Positions 21,690-33,708 are shown, counted from the stretch's first letter. The stretch is 64,000 bases of DNA from Amborella trichopoda (GCF_000471905.2 NW_006494942.1:386234-450233), one strand, 5' to 3'. The notes: a model not told the origin generated them from the sequence alone. Translations and numbers: made by a program.

Positions 21690-22849
21690 GGGGTGGATAC
21701 TCAAAAACGGAACCTAAATGCAAGTAAAAGAAATTAAAATGAAGTCTCAAAATTGGGTACAATGACCAAAATGCCCTAAAACTCTTTTACACGAATGACA
21801 AACTCATCCTTCTCTAAGGAGCCTGCCACCATTGTTAAGACTTCGAGAGCTCTTTTCCAAGTATTCATAGTGTGAGTTCAGTCGATCCATTACTATATTT
21901 TTTTATGTATGTTTTGCTGTGATCATTTTTTTTTTTCTATTTTTTTATCGTGTTGTGGCGATCTCCTTCATGAGTGGTGGTGCTCGGTTGGTTTTTATGA
22001 ACTCTTTGATGATCTATACGCCGTTTCTAAGTCGATCGTGGGCTTGGAGAAGGTTTTCTTCGAGTGTTTTTCTTTGCAAGAGGTTTTGATTTGTTTTTGC
22101 ATTATTCTTGAACTTCTGATGGATTGTCAAAAAAGGGATTTCCGACGATGGGGATTTTTCTTGTTTTTATTCTTGTAACCTTCGGTTTCGTGCCTTTTTT
22201 GTTTTTCTTTGAATGCTGCTTGTCGCATTTGACTTGGGTTCTCTTCCTGAAAGTGTTCCTTTCTCAGTATCAACTTTCGCATTTCTCTCTGCAAGGGTCT
22301 AAGATGTCCTTCTGAAGATTCCGGCATCCATGTATTCAGGCCGTCTTTTTCCTTCTTTTTTCGTGGGGAGGCTTGCCTTCTTGCTTATTCGTCGAAGAGA
22401 GGAATATCGTCGAAGCTTTTTTGTGGGTGTATGAGGATTTTGGCTACTCTTTTGATGCAGGGAAGAAGTTGCGAGCTTGTTGAGGATTGGCCAAGAAATC
22501 GCCATGGCCGTCAACTGGTTCAATGAGGCCGTATGGCGGAAGGTGTACCTCTGCCCTACTTCGTGATGGTTTGGGCTTTAGGGCCATTGGGTTAGTCTAT
22601 TTGAGCCCGGGCCCACTTCTTTTTTCTTGGAAGATGATGGTGGTCATTTGGCATGCCTATCCGACTCCTATACACACCGTGGAGGGGATAAGGCTTTGAC
22701 TTTTGTTTTGTGTAGGCATCTTCGGTTGTCTTTTATTCGAGGCTTTTCCATCTATGGCTACTGTTTCTGCGTAGCTATGTCTTGTGCACCGCGGTGATTG
22801 GGCTGTAGCGGACTCTCTTCCTTTATTTGATTGAGGGGCTGAGGAGCGT
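21690..22849. other. Probable U3 of copy B and unidentified sequence
   Basis: About 1.1 kb with T-rich runs near 21900-21950 and no recognisable coding relic on either strand. It lies between the copy B promoter and the PMD relic, so part of it should be U3. The junction was not found. Confidence 0.35.
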
Positions 22850-24192
22850 CAAAAATGATGTACAGCAACAGCCTCTCACACTCAGGAGATACATGCTCCC
22901 CTTTGTTTCGGTGGTCTGCCCATCAAAAATCTTACCAAAAGCGTTTGTGAAGACGTTATCAGTGGGACCACCTATGGAAAAGGGGCTCTCACTAGTGAAG
23001 AAGGAGATATCGGCAAAGAACTTGCAAGCTTCTCCTGGCCATCTGAATACAACCTTCCTTTCAGCAATCTTCAGCATATGAGGGCAAGTGTACCCTGCAA
23101 GGTTCCCATTAATCTCATTCGCTCCAAGAATACATGGGTCGGTTCCCCTCTCAAGGAAGTATGCAGAAAGCCACCCAAAGACGTAATGGAATCGGAAGCT
23201 AGTTGTGAAACAGTCAGGCAAGGCCTCACCAGCAAAGGATTCGCCTTTGTTATCTCTCAAAGGAGCCCTACCACGTGCAATGGCCCCCAGGCCTTGAGTA
23301 CAAGATTGGTTGAGCATGTGCATACTCACTCCCTTGGGCTAGCTTGCAAGCCACAAAGAAACAGCCCAGGCGGATGATGTTGCTCCTTGATCTCGGCAGG
23401 CAAACTTGCACAAAAAGAGGACCAATAAGCAGCTAAGTAAATGTGGCCCTTGTCCGCCCTTCTAGGATGAGTGATTGGCCTCTTGGAAGCCTTTATTGCT
23501 TCTGCTCTCTGTTCTTTGCCTTCACACAAGGCGCTAGAACTAGCATCCTTGCTATCTTGACGGTTTCCATGGAAGTAATCCCTCCAAGCATCAAAATGCA
23601 TTCCCTTGGATGCAAGCTTGGTCTCTATGTGCAAGAGTTGGTAAATCTAGAACAACTCACATAGACCAAGAGGGGCTGGCTCGCTATTAATGGGTAGATT
23701 TCCAAAGTTGCTGATACAAAATCTTCGTACATGTCCCCCAGCATGGGCAAGCCACCAACAAAGTACATATCAAGGAGGGTGATTCCTGCCTCACCTCCAT
23801 CAAAATGTCAACTATTGGTCTCATGGCACAATGCCTTCAACAGGTTTGATAGTGTTGGGACATCGGTCGTAATATTCGATTGAGCATTGGCATGCTGTAG
23901 ACAATCCACATGCCTTCAAAATCTTCACATGCAAGACAAGGACGTCAAAAGTCCAAGTACTATACTCATGCATGTATTGGTGCTCCCCCTCAAAACGGAC
24001 CCCGTTAGGGGCCCAATGAAGACCAAGCTTCTCTAACATTCTCTTCCTTGGCATAGGCAAATTCTCGCTGGAATCAAAATTTCTATGAAGAGAGTGATAA
24101 AAGGGGACACCATCTCTTTCCACAATGGGTTCCCCATTAACGTCTTCGTATCTGCATAGTCGAGTATCTTCTCCCACATAAATGATGCTCAA
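22850..24192 (-). pseudogene. Plant mobile domain (PMD) protein, N-terminal and central part, degenerate
   Basis: From about 24192 leftwards the frame reads DTRLCRYEDVNG, GVPFYHSLHRNF, STWTFDVLVLHVKIL and CSIEYYDRCPNTIK, the usual start of retroelement-borne PMD proteins. A badly decayed middle (23820-23640) follows, then DKGHIYLAAYWSSF, a frameshift near 23328, and RDNKGESFAGEALP, YVFGWLSAYF, CPHMLKIAE, FFTSESPFSIGGPTD and MYLLSVRGC. After this conserved block homology stops at about 22850, so the C-terminal third with WWDSTNSNYW and the coiled coil is missing. It complements the 15.0-17.8 kb copy, which lacks the N-terminus. Function is unknown beyond family membership. Confidence 0.75.
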
Positions 24193-24329
24193 AGGCCATT
24201 CTAGTGCCTAGGTGGGTTGAGGATACTAAGTGTGGTGCCCCTGACAAAAGAAGCACCTGTATAGGAATCGGTCGCCAATTCCCCATCACGAGGCAGTTGA
24301 TTTACGTCAAGAATTTTCACTGCAAAAGG

Positions 24330-25320
24330 AAACACGAGGGAAAAAGCACAAGCTCAAGCACGCATAAGATCAAGTTCAAAAGCACCTCATCTAGGTGTTC
24401 ATGGTTCATGAACGTGCAACTCCAAGAACGTGCAAAAATCAAGTTGTACCTTGCCTAGGCATGCACATGGGAAAGTTCAAGCAACGCACATGGCGTGTAC
24501 ATGCACAATATTGGCCTCACATAAGCGCACATGGTGTGTGCATGTGCAACTCCTAGTATGCGCAAGTTCAAGCAGCGCACATGGTGCGTGCACACCCGAA
24601 ACACAGACATGCACAAAATCAAGCTTCACAAAACGCATGCACAAAGAAATGCAAATGCGCACAAATTCAAGCCTGACCAGAGGAGTGCACGTGCATGCTC
24701 GACTGTGGCACACATGGTGAGTGCACACACAAAAAACACAGACACAAGCAAAATCAAGCTCAACCAAGTACATGCATGCAGAAATGCGAGCAGATGCAAG
24801 TTCAAGCCTGACCAAACACGTGCACACACAAACTTCAAGCACACGCAAAATCGACTGTGGCGTACATGGCGTGTACACGTGTGAAGCTTACATCATGACA
24901 CCCCATCCAGGTGTTCATGATGCATGCACGTACAAGCTCAAGCACGTACAAACCATGAATGCATGAGTTTGAGTATGCCTAAGCCTGCAATACTCATGGT
25001 GTATGTTTGTTGAAGCATCTCATCTAGGTGACCAAACTTGTGTACTCACAAATTCAAGCAAGGTGCTTATAGTCGTGTGCGTGCAAGGGTGCAGTGTGTG
25101 CAAGTGTGCACACGCCTGTCCAAGCATGACCAAGATGCACTAAGGTTCATGGTGCACTCGCACTAAGAAAGCATTACCTAAATACACAAGGTGCATGAGC
25201 GTGTACAGGCCTACATAAACTTGATTAACCCCACGAAGAGGCTCACGGTGCATGCACATGAGCAAGACAGTGCCTAGATGCCCATGGTGTGAATACGCAT
25301 GGTGCTTGTGACCCACTTAA
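24330..25320. repeat. Degenerate repeat region rich in CACATG/AAGTTCAAGC
   Basis: About 1 kb of imperfect repeats mixing CACATGGTGTGTGCATG-type and AAATCAAGCTCAA-type words at intervals of roughly 60-110 bases. All frames here are repetitive (Cys/His/Thr-rich) and are not credible genes. The region lies upstream (right) of the minus-strand PMD relic, so it may be its leader. Confidence 0.65.
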
Positions 25321-25899
25321 ATGGTCAAAGTAAAATGCATCACAAAAGATCATGCAAATGGTTTGGGAAAGAAGTGAGGAATATTGTACAAGTTAAGGTG
25401 TATTTTGAAAAGTCACGATGTTTTTGGTGCAAATGGTTTGAAAACAAAAAGAGGCACTGAGGAATTCAACCAAACACTTGGTGGGCAATGGTAAAAGTGA
25501 GAAGAAAAAGGGAAACCGATGGACATGAAAAACAACATCGAGAGTAAAGAAAATGAAGAACAGATTCATACCTTGAGGTGGAACAGAGCTCATTCTCGTC
25601 ATAATCTCAAAATCTACTTGGTGGTGGAAGATTGTTCACTTTTACTCCTCTTTGAACGCCAAAACGAGAAGGCTAACAAGATGCGGTGAAAACCCAATTT
25701 TTACTTAGGGTCAAAGCACCCCTATTGCACCTCTTACACACAGTTAAACGCGTGAGATGCACGCAGTTTGCATGGCTCCATCTCATGGAAAAAGAAAGCT
25801 CGGGCACATGGTTGTCATGGGGCCCCGACTAAATGCCTTCCTTCGATCTTCACGAACACACGTAGTAACGCGGCCCTAACGTGCCTCTTTGTGCGTCAT

Positions 25900-26190
25900 T
25901 GCGGCTCCGTCATGTCCGCACAAGTAGTTCACATGACCTCATCAGTAGGCCTCCTTCTGCAAATCCTAGCACACACCTTTCGCGCAGCCCTATCCAAATA
26001 CCTTTTCTCTCTAGCCTTTTATGCAAATTGAGGTCACACACCTATCACGCGATCCCATCAAAATACCTTTTCTCTCTAGCCTTTCATGCAAACCCGAGTA
26101 CGCACCTCTTGAGTGGCCCCGTCAAAATACCCTCTTGCCTTGACTTCTGCAAACCTGGGTACACACCTTTTTGTGTGGCCCCGACAAAAT
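25900..26190. repeat. About 64-bp tandem repeat, 4-5 copies
   Basis: Units of 62-65 bp carry CAAATACCTTTTCTCTCTAG, then TGCAAA, then ACACACCT and a GTGGCCCCGTCA-type end. The last three copies (from about 25997, 26062 and 26126) are clearest. Confidence 0.8.
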
Positions 26191-27192
26191 TTTGGGACAA
26201 TAACTCAAGAGGAGACAGATGAACAAATTCTTCAAGGAAACCTATTACCTCAAATATCAAAAGAAGTTGTCCTTTTGGAAATTCTAATAGGCTTACTTGG
26301 GCCGCCTTCACAAGACTTTCTAGATGATCCACCCCTCTTGGATGAGGAATTAAAAGTTGATGACCAAATTGGGTCGCCTCCTCAAGAGAAGGTTTCCAAA
26401 GCTTAACTGGGGTAGGAGCACAACTTTAATAACCGGGGCACCCCCATATCAAGAAAGTTCATCTCATGAAGAACAAGTTCTTAACAGAACAGACAACCCT
26501 ACAGGGGCAACCCCATCAAACTCCTCAATAAGGGTAGTCACATCTCATGAAGAAAGCACAACAGGGGCACTTACTGAGATTGAACCCCTATTTGTTAACT
26601 CCCAACATGCTTTAAGGCCATCCAATGTTAACGCAATCACTCTTCTTGTGCGAGTGTCTCACCCAAGCTTAAGCATTGAGAAGGAATCTACTACGGAATT
26701 AAGTCCTTAAGAGAAACACAAAATCTTGAATGAAAGAGACAATTGAAAAGGAGTGGGGTGATCACTCGCCTCTTGCAATAACCAAATGGGGTATTCATAT
26801 CACATACTTCAAAACGCATTAACGCCTAATGAATAAAATAAATTATCCCATTAACTGAGAGAACCTGATGAGCCCATCTGTCCACGCAAAAGATTGAAGG
26901 ATTAGGAAACTAAGAGTGACTCTTAGTCCCAAAATCAAGGTCCAAGTGGAGCAGTTCAAAACAAAAGTCCAACAGATACTCAACAATCATTGTCAAAGAG
27001 ATATTAAATGCCAACCTGAGGCAAGGGAAATCAGATGATAACTGATATTAGAACCATCTTGCCACTTGAAGAAGGGAAAGATAATCGAATTCCTACATGA
27101 TCTTAAGGTGAATTGCCACAAAAAAATGAAGATAGCACCATTGACTCTTCTTCTTCTCCTTCTCTTCCTTCGTCATCTTCTTCTTCTTCTTC
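26191..27192 (+). other. Decayed internal region of a plus-strand element, no recognised domain
   Basis: Two overlapping plus-strand frames (to 26403, and 26357-26707) are acidic and Ser/Thr-rich but match no family I know. The stretch leads into the tandem arrays and LTR start at 27.2-28.8 kb, so it probably belongs to the 3' part of that element. Confidence 0.35.
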
Positions 27193-27411
27193 TTTGAAAA
27201 AAAAAAAAAAAATTCGCTGGGCTGAAATTCCAAAAAGAAACCCAAGCATTAGAAAAAGGGCCATCGGGCTGAACATCCGAAAGGGATCCCAAGGGAATAA
27301 AAAATAAAAAAAATTTGCTGAACTAAAAATCCGATAGAAACCCTAAGCGTTGGAAAAAAAGCCACTGAGTTGAACACCCGAAAGGGACCTCAAGGCAGAA
27401 AAAGAAAAAAA
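27193..27411. repeat. About 101-bp tandem duplication
   Basis: Two copies (starting about 27211 and 27312) share AATTCGCTGGGCTGAA, GAAACCCAAGC and CGAAAGGGATCCCAAGG with mismatches. They are joined by A-rich linkers. Confidence 0.7.
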
Positions 27412-27867
27412 GTTATCTCTCCTTTCCATATCTTCTCTAAAGTCTTTCTCTCTAAACATCTTCTCCTCCCTCTTCCTAACTCAAAATGACGTCAAAAATA
27501 AAATCAATGAGCATTAGCCAGATCAAACATGGTTAAGGACCTCAATCATCTGGACTTCAAAAGGGTAGGTGGTGGAGGATGAAATTGGAAACACAAAGAG
27601 TTTTGATCACTTAGGGGCAGTATCTTGTATTTTTCAAGACTTTGTTTTGCTCGAAAATTCTAGAGAATTCTCCTTTGAGTTGAAATACAAGAGCTGAGAT
27701 TGGAAGGAATACTTGATGAGTCCTCATCCTAAAGATTCAAACAAGGACCCTGCATGCTCATATAGGGTCCACCGAAGGGGTCACAAGTGGTTAAACTGTA
27801 TGAATTACCTTTTTTTAAAAAAAAAAGTTGAAAAATTCATTTCAAAAAATTCCTTTTAAAATATTCT

Positions 27868-28060
27868 CCTTGGTGGCATGAGCCTAAACTTCTAACCAAT
27901 TTCAAATTAAAATATTTTCATTCAAAGAATTCAAAAAGAAAATACTCATTGGTGGCACCAACCTAAACCGCCAACCAATTTCAAAAGAAAAACCTTTCAT
28001 TTCAAAAAAAGTGCTCCTTGGTGGTACAATTCTAAAGTGGCAACCGCATTTCAGTTCAAA
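27868..28060. repeat. 70-79 bp tandem repeat, three copies
   Basis: Units start with TTGGTGGCA (27871, 27950, 28019), each followed by CCTAAAC..CAACCAATTTCA and an A-rich stretch. Confidence 0.75.
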
Positions 28061-28067
28061 ACGTGTA

Positions 28068-28214
28068 ACCCCGTATGATGTGAAAGGTCGAGTGTATCTC
28101 TCTAATCCTGTATGATGTAAAAGGTCGAGTATATCCGTCTTGCCTCGTATGACATAAAGGGTCGGCTGTATCTGTCCATCACTGCATGACATTAAACTGC
28201 TTAGAGGGCTCTAT
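28068..28214. repeat. 37-bp tandem repeat, four copies
   Basis: The GTATGATGTGAAAGGTCG motif recurs with an exact period of 37 (28073, 28110, 28147, 28184). The last copy reads GCATGACATTAAACTGC, the same core as the array at 9620-10136. Confidence 0.8.
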
Positions 28215-28821
28215 AGTTGTAAGAGTTAAAACTGTTAACCAAAATTTGTTTTTCAAAATATCTTTCCATTTTCAAAATTTTCAATATATGTCTTATGATT
28301 TCAAAAACCTCAATTTTTTTGTTAAAATTGTGACCTATCCAAGCTCCAGGTTCTACTTCAAATCTCTCCCTATTTTCAAAATTTCTAAAATGACTTTTAA
28401 AATGAAGGAGCTTGAACACCCGTATATGATATAACCACTATGCCTCCTCATCTCTCTCTTCAGATTTAATCGAGAAACATTTTTCCATTAAGTAAAGCCT
28501 TTGAAACCTTAGGAAGCCCTACAAAAAATAAAGGAAAAATGTCAGATTTACAAATTAGAAATTGTGAAACCCTTGAAGTTAAATGGCATGGCCAAAACAT
28601 CCAACTTGAGTTGCAAGCTTGCAAAAATCACTGGAACATCTCACACCAAAAACCCTAGGATGAAAATGCCTTAGGTGAGTGAGCGGGGAGAACAATGTCT
28701 TGGAGGGATAGTTGGTGTGCCCTCTGACCATAAAAAGTTAAGAAGAAATTTAAAATATTTATAGTGTCTACTACTTTGCCACCCATGTACCTTGTAGGAC
28801 AGTGGTGCCAAAGAGGGCAAC
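28215..28821 (+). other. AT-rich 3'-UTR-like segment of the plus-strand element
   Basis: About 600 bases with no coding relic, ending in a purine-rich segment containing AAAGAGGG, a plausible polypurine tract directly before the LTR start. Confidence 0.4.
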
Positions 28822-29900
28822 TGTAGACACCCCATTTTGAAACTAGTAAATTCCATGGTTTTTCTAAACTTTTAGGACCATACTATTCAATAAGATCTCT
28901 GAACCATAGAATATCATTCATAGTCCCCTTCCTGTGATCTAGTATCTTGGCAGATTTGGTGGTTTTTTATAATTATCCGTTTACACGCCCTTGTAATATT
29001 TAAAAAGATATTTGGGAGACCATTTTAGGGAGAGAGAAAAAAAATTTGGAATGTCAAAGACATTGTTAGCCTGTATGCCAAGAAATATGAGAGACAGAGA
29101 GAGCCTAGAGAGAAGAATAGTGAGAGCAGAGAAACCTTAGCCTAGGCAAAACCCTAGAAATACCCTAGGCCATTAAACCTTGGCTTGCAACCTTCAAACT
29201 TAGATCCAAGAAAACAACATTCAACCAAGCCAAGACTTGGTCAACTTTGAAAAGAGACACGGAGGACGTACGATGTAAATCATAGCTGCGGTCCTGATAC
29301 GGGTGAGGCCTTGAAGCCTCAGGTGTTTCAGGCCAACTGGGTCGGTGAGATAATTTTTCTCCTCCATGCTTTTATTTATTTATTAGATTTAAGTAGTTTT
29401 CAGTTCTTTCCTTTTAAGATTTCATGCATAGAATTGATGCCGGCTCTGCCACTTATTTGAGAGCAGATCTGATCATTTTTTAATAGATTTGATAACAAGT
29501 TTGTAGTGTTTAGATCTGAGGGATCTTCCGTTGAAGATCTCCCCGATTTGCCCTATAAACAAAGCTACATATGGGCTTATGTTTTCTTAGAGCCTAGTTT
29601 AACTCACACAAGGCTTGTACACAAAAATCTCAAACAATACGGGATCCACTAATCCCTAAGCCCTGACTCACACGTCATGAGACAAACACATACATACCGA
29701 CCCTAATTAGCAGGAAACTCTCAATTCTCTCGGTTCATAATATAGTCCAAGAACTTCTCCGCATTCAATTGGGGTTATTTTGGCTGATCTGAATCCCAAA
29801 GAGCAAAGATTTCGATAGCAACTATGTTCGTGGTCACTTCCACTATGACTCTAAACAGTGATGGCAGTGAACTTAAGGCCTTGAAAGGTCATAATTCCAT
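28822..29900 (+). mobile_element. LTR start (TGTAGACACCCC) of a Tat/Ogre-like element
   Basis: TGTAGACACCCCATTTTG is a common 5' end of plant Tat/Ogre LTRs, and here it directly follows a purine-rich AAAGAGGGCAAC. The tandem arrays to its left fit a 3'-UTR, which would make this a 3' LTR. I could not locate the CA end; 29900 is only a guess for where LTR-like composition stops. Confidence 0.5.
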
Positions 29901-30690
29901 TACCAAGATTGAATGGGGACTCGCAAATTTTTATAGGGCAAGATCTAGATTTTGAAGAAATTAAAATCCAAATTTCTATGTTTGAAAATAAGTAGACTCC
30001 AAAATTTCAAAGTAGAAAAATTCTCAAATAGCTTTCTTGATCAAGAGAATTAATATATGATATCCTCCTGCAAGAGCATGTCATACACGCTCAAAGTAAA
30101 AAGTATAGCAAGTTCCACTATATCCTCAACGAGACGTGATGTTGCCCTGTCTTGGCAAATCCATTGACAACTCTAGATGCTCCATCTTCAAGTTTGAGTC
30201 TCATGTTCATGTGAGGAGGGAAAGAATGATTAAAACATTCATTTTTGGGAAATATAAGAAAAGAGGTCGAAACCCCTTAAAATATCACTAAAATGGTCAA
30301 AAGATGACAATCTGTACTTAAGGGTATGCTTTTAAATTTTTATATCAATCAAGTACATCCTGGAAAGAAAAAAGGTAAAAAGTTCCTAAATTATCCATGT
30401 TTGTTGTTGAGAAGCCAAAACTATTAAGGATACTTTGGTTATTTTACCGCTAATTAGCATTTAATTAAAACCTCTTGGGGTAAATCTATCAAAGTACGCC
30501 TATTTATTTAGGCTTCTGAATTCTGATTAGGGGCAGTTTAGAAAAAAATTAACATTTATATTGTGGACTTACTTGATTCATAAAGAATTTAAAAATATCG
30601 TCTACTGTAATTTGTAATCTTTTGACCTTTTTAGTGGTATTGTAAGGAGTTTCAACCTCTTTTTTGACATTTGCCTCTCTTTTTTGGTAA

Positions 30691-30876
30691 ATTTGATCAA
30701 AACATTCACAACATCATGTTTTAGTTTTCTATGCAGTTTAGGTTTGGTCTATTTTTTTACTCTATATATTTGCTCATGGCTATATTTGATCAAAACATTC
30801 ACAACATCATGTTTAAGCTTTTCTATGCAGTTTTAGCTTGGTCTATTTTTCACTCCATAATTTGGCCCATGGCTAT
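30691..30876. repeat. 93-bp tandem duplication
   Basis: GATCAAAACATTCACAACAT begins at 30695 and again at 30788, followed both times by CATGTTT, TCTATGCAGTTT and CATGGCTAT with few differences. Confidence 0.85.
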
Positions 30877-31610
30877 GTTTGTTACGGCTCTGTTTTAATT
30901 AGTTTGTGTATTAAAAGACTTTTTTATATCTCATATGATATTGTCACAACACTCTTAGTGATAAGATATGATATCCAAAGACTTGGCGTGCGTCACAAAA
31001 AATTTCAAAATATTTTTGAACCTTCATCAATGCCACATTATCCAGCTTCTGGATTTTACGTCTAACAGTTGAGAGTAACTGTGACTTATTTCTACCAAAG
31101 TCAATTTATATTATTATATTTTCTCTTTTCAAATTCCTGTGAGTCACATACTCAAGATATTTTTAGTTTTTCACTACTATGGATTTCATCGCATATTTCC
31201 ACTTCTTAAATTGTTATCCCAAAATTATTTTAACTTCACTTAGGGAATATTTTCAATATAAAAAGCCACAAGAAAAACTTAAGTTCAACTCAAAAGGGGC
31301 ACCATGAAAACTTTTAGAACTCAATCAACCTACGGACGGGAGAAAAACTAGATATAGAGGTGAGGGAGGAACCCCCTTGGAAGGTTCAGATTCCCATATA
31401 AAGTATGTCTTTCTTAAAAGAAACTTAAAAATTAGGGGCATCTTTTCTCTCTATAATTCTACTTTCAAGTCAGAGAGTATGCATGTATGTGATTAAAATT
31501 AGTATGCATGCTTATAAAATACTGTAAATGAGCAGTAAATGAGAGAGATTATGGCAGTAAATGAGAGGATTACGTCTAGCGAAATATAGAAGATTTTGTA
31601 ATATTTTTAG

Positions 31611-32108
31611 GGAAATTATAAGGATAAAGATATGTTTCGCTAATTTTTTGATTTTTCACTGATATACCAAAATCTCATATAATTTACTTATACCCAATTT
31701 CTCCACTTTTTTCCAATTAATCTCCATTTTACCCGCATTACGAACTTGATATACTCGTGACCATACAACCGTTACAAATCTAATACATCTGTGTCAGTTG
31801 TCTAAACCCATGCCCCCATGAATGCCTTGGGTACTGCCACATGACCACACCACCACTAATCCATGGCAATAACGAGGCTCTTGGAAATTTTAGATTAATT
31901 CGTGCCGGCAAGTTCATGAGTTCAAATAAACACCATGGATGTGTTAGATCCATAGGTGTTGTAGCAATATGGATGTATCAAGTCTGCAATAAGGGCAAAA
32001 GGATATTAATTTAAAAAATTGGAGAAAATAGGTATGAGTATAGAATAAAGCAAGATTTTGTTATATCAATAATATCCAAAAATTTGAGAGATATATTTGA
32101 TAATTTCC
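31611..32108. mobile_element. Foldback MITE, about 498 bp with arms of about 105 bp
   Basis: The left arm starts GGAAATTATAAGGATAAAGA; the right arm ends TATATTTGATAATTTCC, its imperfect inverse. Shared inner blocks are GATATACCAAAATCT (versus TGATATAACAAAATCTTG inverted) and CCCAATTTCTCCA (versus TTTTCTCCAATTTTT). There is no coding capacity. I could not define a clean target duplication, so superfamily is open. Confidence 0.65.
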
Positions 32109-32454
32109 TGTGTTTTTACTTTTAACGGTAATATTAGTTTTTAATGGTATATTTAGCTTTAGGAGCACAAATGCTAACTCCATTAGGAGCATCCTATATG
32201 CATCTGATTATTTAGATTATTTATTTATTTTATTGATATAAAACTTTGAGATTTATTTAAAATCATCGTATGAGTATTCTCAAAATAAACAAATTAGTTT
32301 TGAGTGATTAGGAATTATATAATTGAAGATTTGGTATAACCTTAACTATAGCATGTGAAATATAGGAGCAATGAGTGTGCCATAAAGTTTGATTTTTTTT
32401 TGCTTTTTGAATTTGAGCCCATCAATGTTTTAAGACCGAATGAGATTTTTTTTC

Positions 32455-32985
32455 TTTAGGGCAAACTCTATGCTTTTCCTATAGCATAAAACTTATATAC
32501 TTCTCCCTATCCAACCATCCATTTTGAATGGACAGTTGAGAGGACCCTAATCACAATGTTACATCTCTACACTATTTTATTTTTAATTTGTTTCTAAAAA
32601 ATATTTTTGCATCAAATTTTGAGGGTTCACTCATCTCTTAAACTGACACTTGTAAAAAGTATAAAAAAATATTTTCAATAAAATAAAATAGCCAAAATAC
32701 CCTTGAAAGTTTCAACTGGTATTTGGTCATTATGTTTTATCAAAAAATTCTTTTTAATATTTTTTTAGGTACATCCCATTGAGGAGATGACACGTACCAA
32801 ATTTCATATTTATATAATTTGTAGAAAAAATTAAACATAAAATACTCTGATACGTTAGATCTTAGATCAAATGGTCAATAGCTCATTTGATCTAAATTGG
32901 ACGGCTTGATGGAGGGAAAATATATACCTTCCATGCTTTAAAAGAAGTATACAAGCCTTTTTTTTACATGCTAAGGGCTATATTT
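32455..32985. mobile_element. Probable second foldback MITE
   Basis: Left TATACTTCTCCCTATCCAACC matches inverted right TATATTTTCCCTCCATCAAGC, and outer AGCATAAAACTTATATACTT matches inverted GCATGTAAAA and CTTGTATACTT, with gaps. The ends are not exact. It lies about 300 bases upstream of the gene's presumed promoter region. Confidence 0.4.
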
Positions 32986-33269
32986 TTTCCGATTTTCGAG
33001 TGTGAAAATTTGTCATCGTAAAAATTGGTGGAGGTTACCTCAAAATTTGAAAATCAAGAAATACTCAAATATTTTTTGATTTGAAAATAGCCGCTGGTGT
33101 ATTTTTTCTTTTAGCTTAGCTTACGTGTATGATGAACGAGATAGAGATAGGGGGGGAAGATTAGAGAGGAGTGTAAAATTATTTACTAAATTAAATTTTA
33201 GAGTGCGTCAGTTAAAGGGTCTGGGGTTGTAAGAGGAGGGGGCTGGGTTTAGTGGTCTGGTGACTGTCG

Positions 33270-33708
33270 GAAAATTTTAGGGTTTCTGTTGTTCACACAC
33301 ACACTGGTGCTGTGGTCTCCTCAGTGGCCATCTCTCACCTCCCTTCCGTTCTCTCTCATCATCTCCTCATCATTCTCTCTCTTCCTTGGTTAGGGTTTAA
33401 AACGAGCTCCTCGTTCCCATTTTTGCGGCAGCTCACTTATTAACTATAAAAATTTCAGAGCAAATCTAGAGAGAGGAGAGAGAAAGGGATAAAAAGTGAT
33501 TCCAGTGTTGTAAATGGTTGACGCCTCTTGGGCCATGGCATGTTTTCCGCAGACGGTAACGCGGTTGTGCTCTTTCTCTCACTTCCTTGACGGGTGATAG
33601 GAGTGCAGAGAAGATTCATTGTCTCTCTTTTCCTTTGTCACTCTTTCTCTCTCCTAACTATTTGGTTTCTGGGGACAATACGCTTTTGCGTGCAGTATCA
33701 GAACGAGC
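33270..33708 (+). promoter_or_regulatory. Promoter and 5' UTR of the EBS-like gene
   Basis: The region has two AGGGTTT telo-box-like elements (TTTTAGGGTTTCTG near 33277 and GGTTAGGGTTTAAAAC near 33390), a CT-rich initiator-like zone at 33330-33380, and a TATA-like CTATAAAAA near 33447. A second CT-rich stretch follows at 33570-33655 in the presumed 5' UTR, before the ATG at 33709. Telo-boxes are known from promoters of plant ribosomal and growth genes and as Polycomb recruitment motifs. The transcription start is not known. Confidence 0.5.

Larger units (their letters stand above)
29901..33269. other. AT-rich intergenic DNA upstream of the EBS-like gene
   Basis: No credible gene is seen on either strand. 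It contains one tandem duplication and two foldback elements, listed separately. A plus-strand frame at 30838-31065 has no domain and starts inside the tandem duplication. Confidence 0.6.

Noticed and set aside
24430..24966. Cys/His/Thr-rich open frames on both strands, reminiscent of metal-binding repeats
   Set aside because: They arise from the CACATG/GTGCATG repeat DNA; both strands are open at once and the Cys spacing drifts with the repeat.
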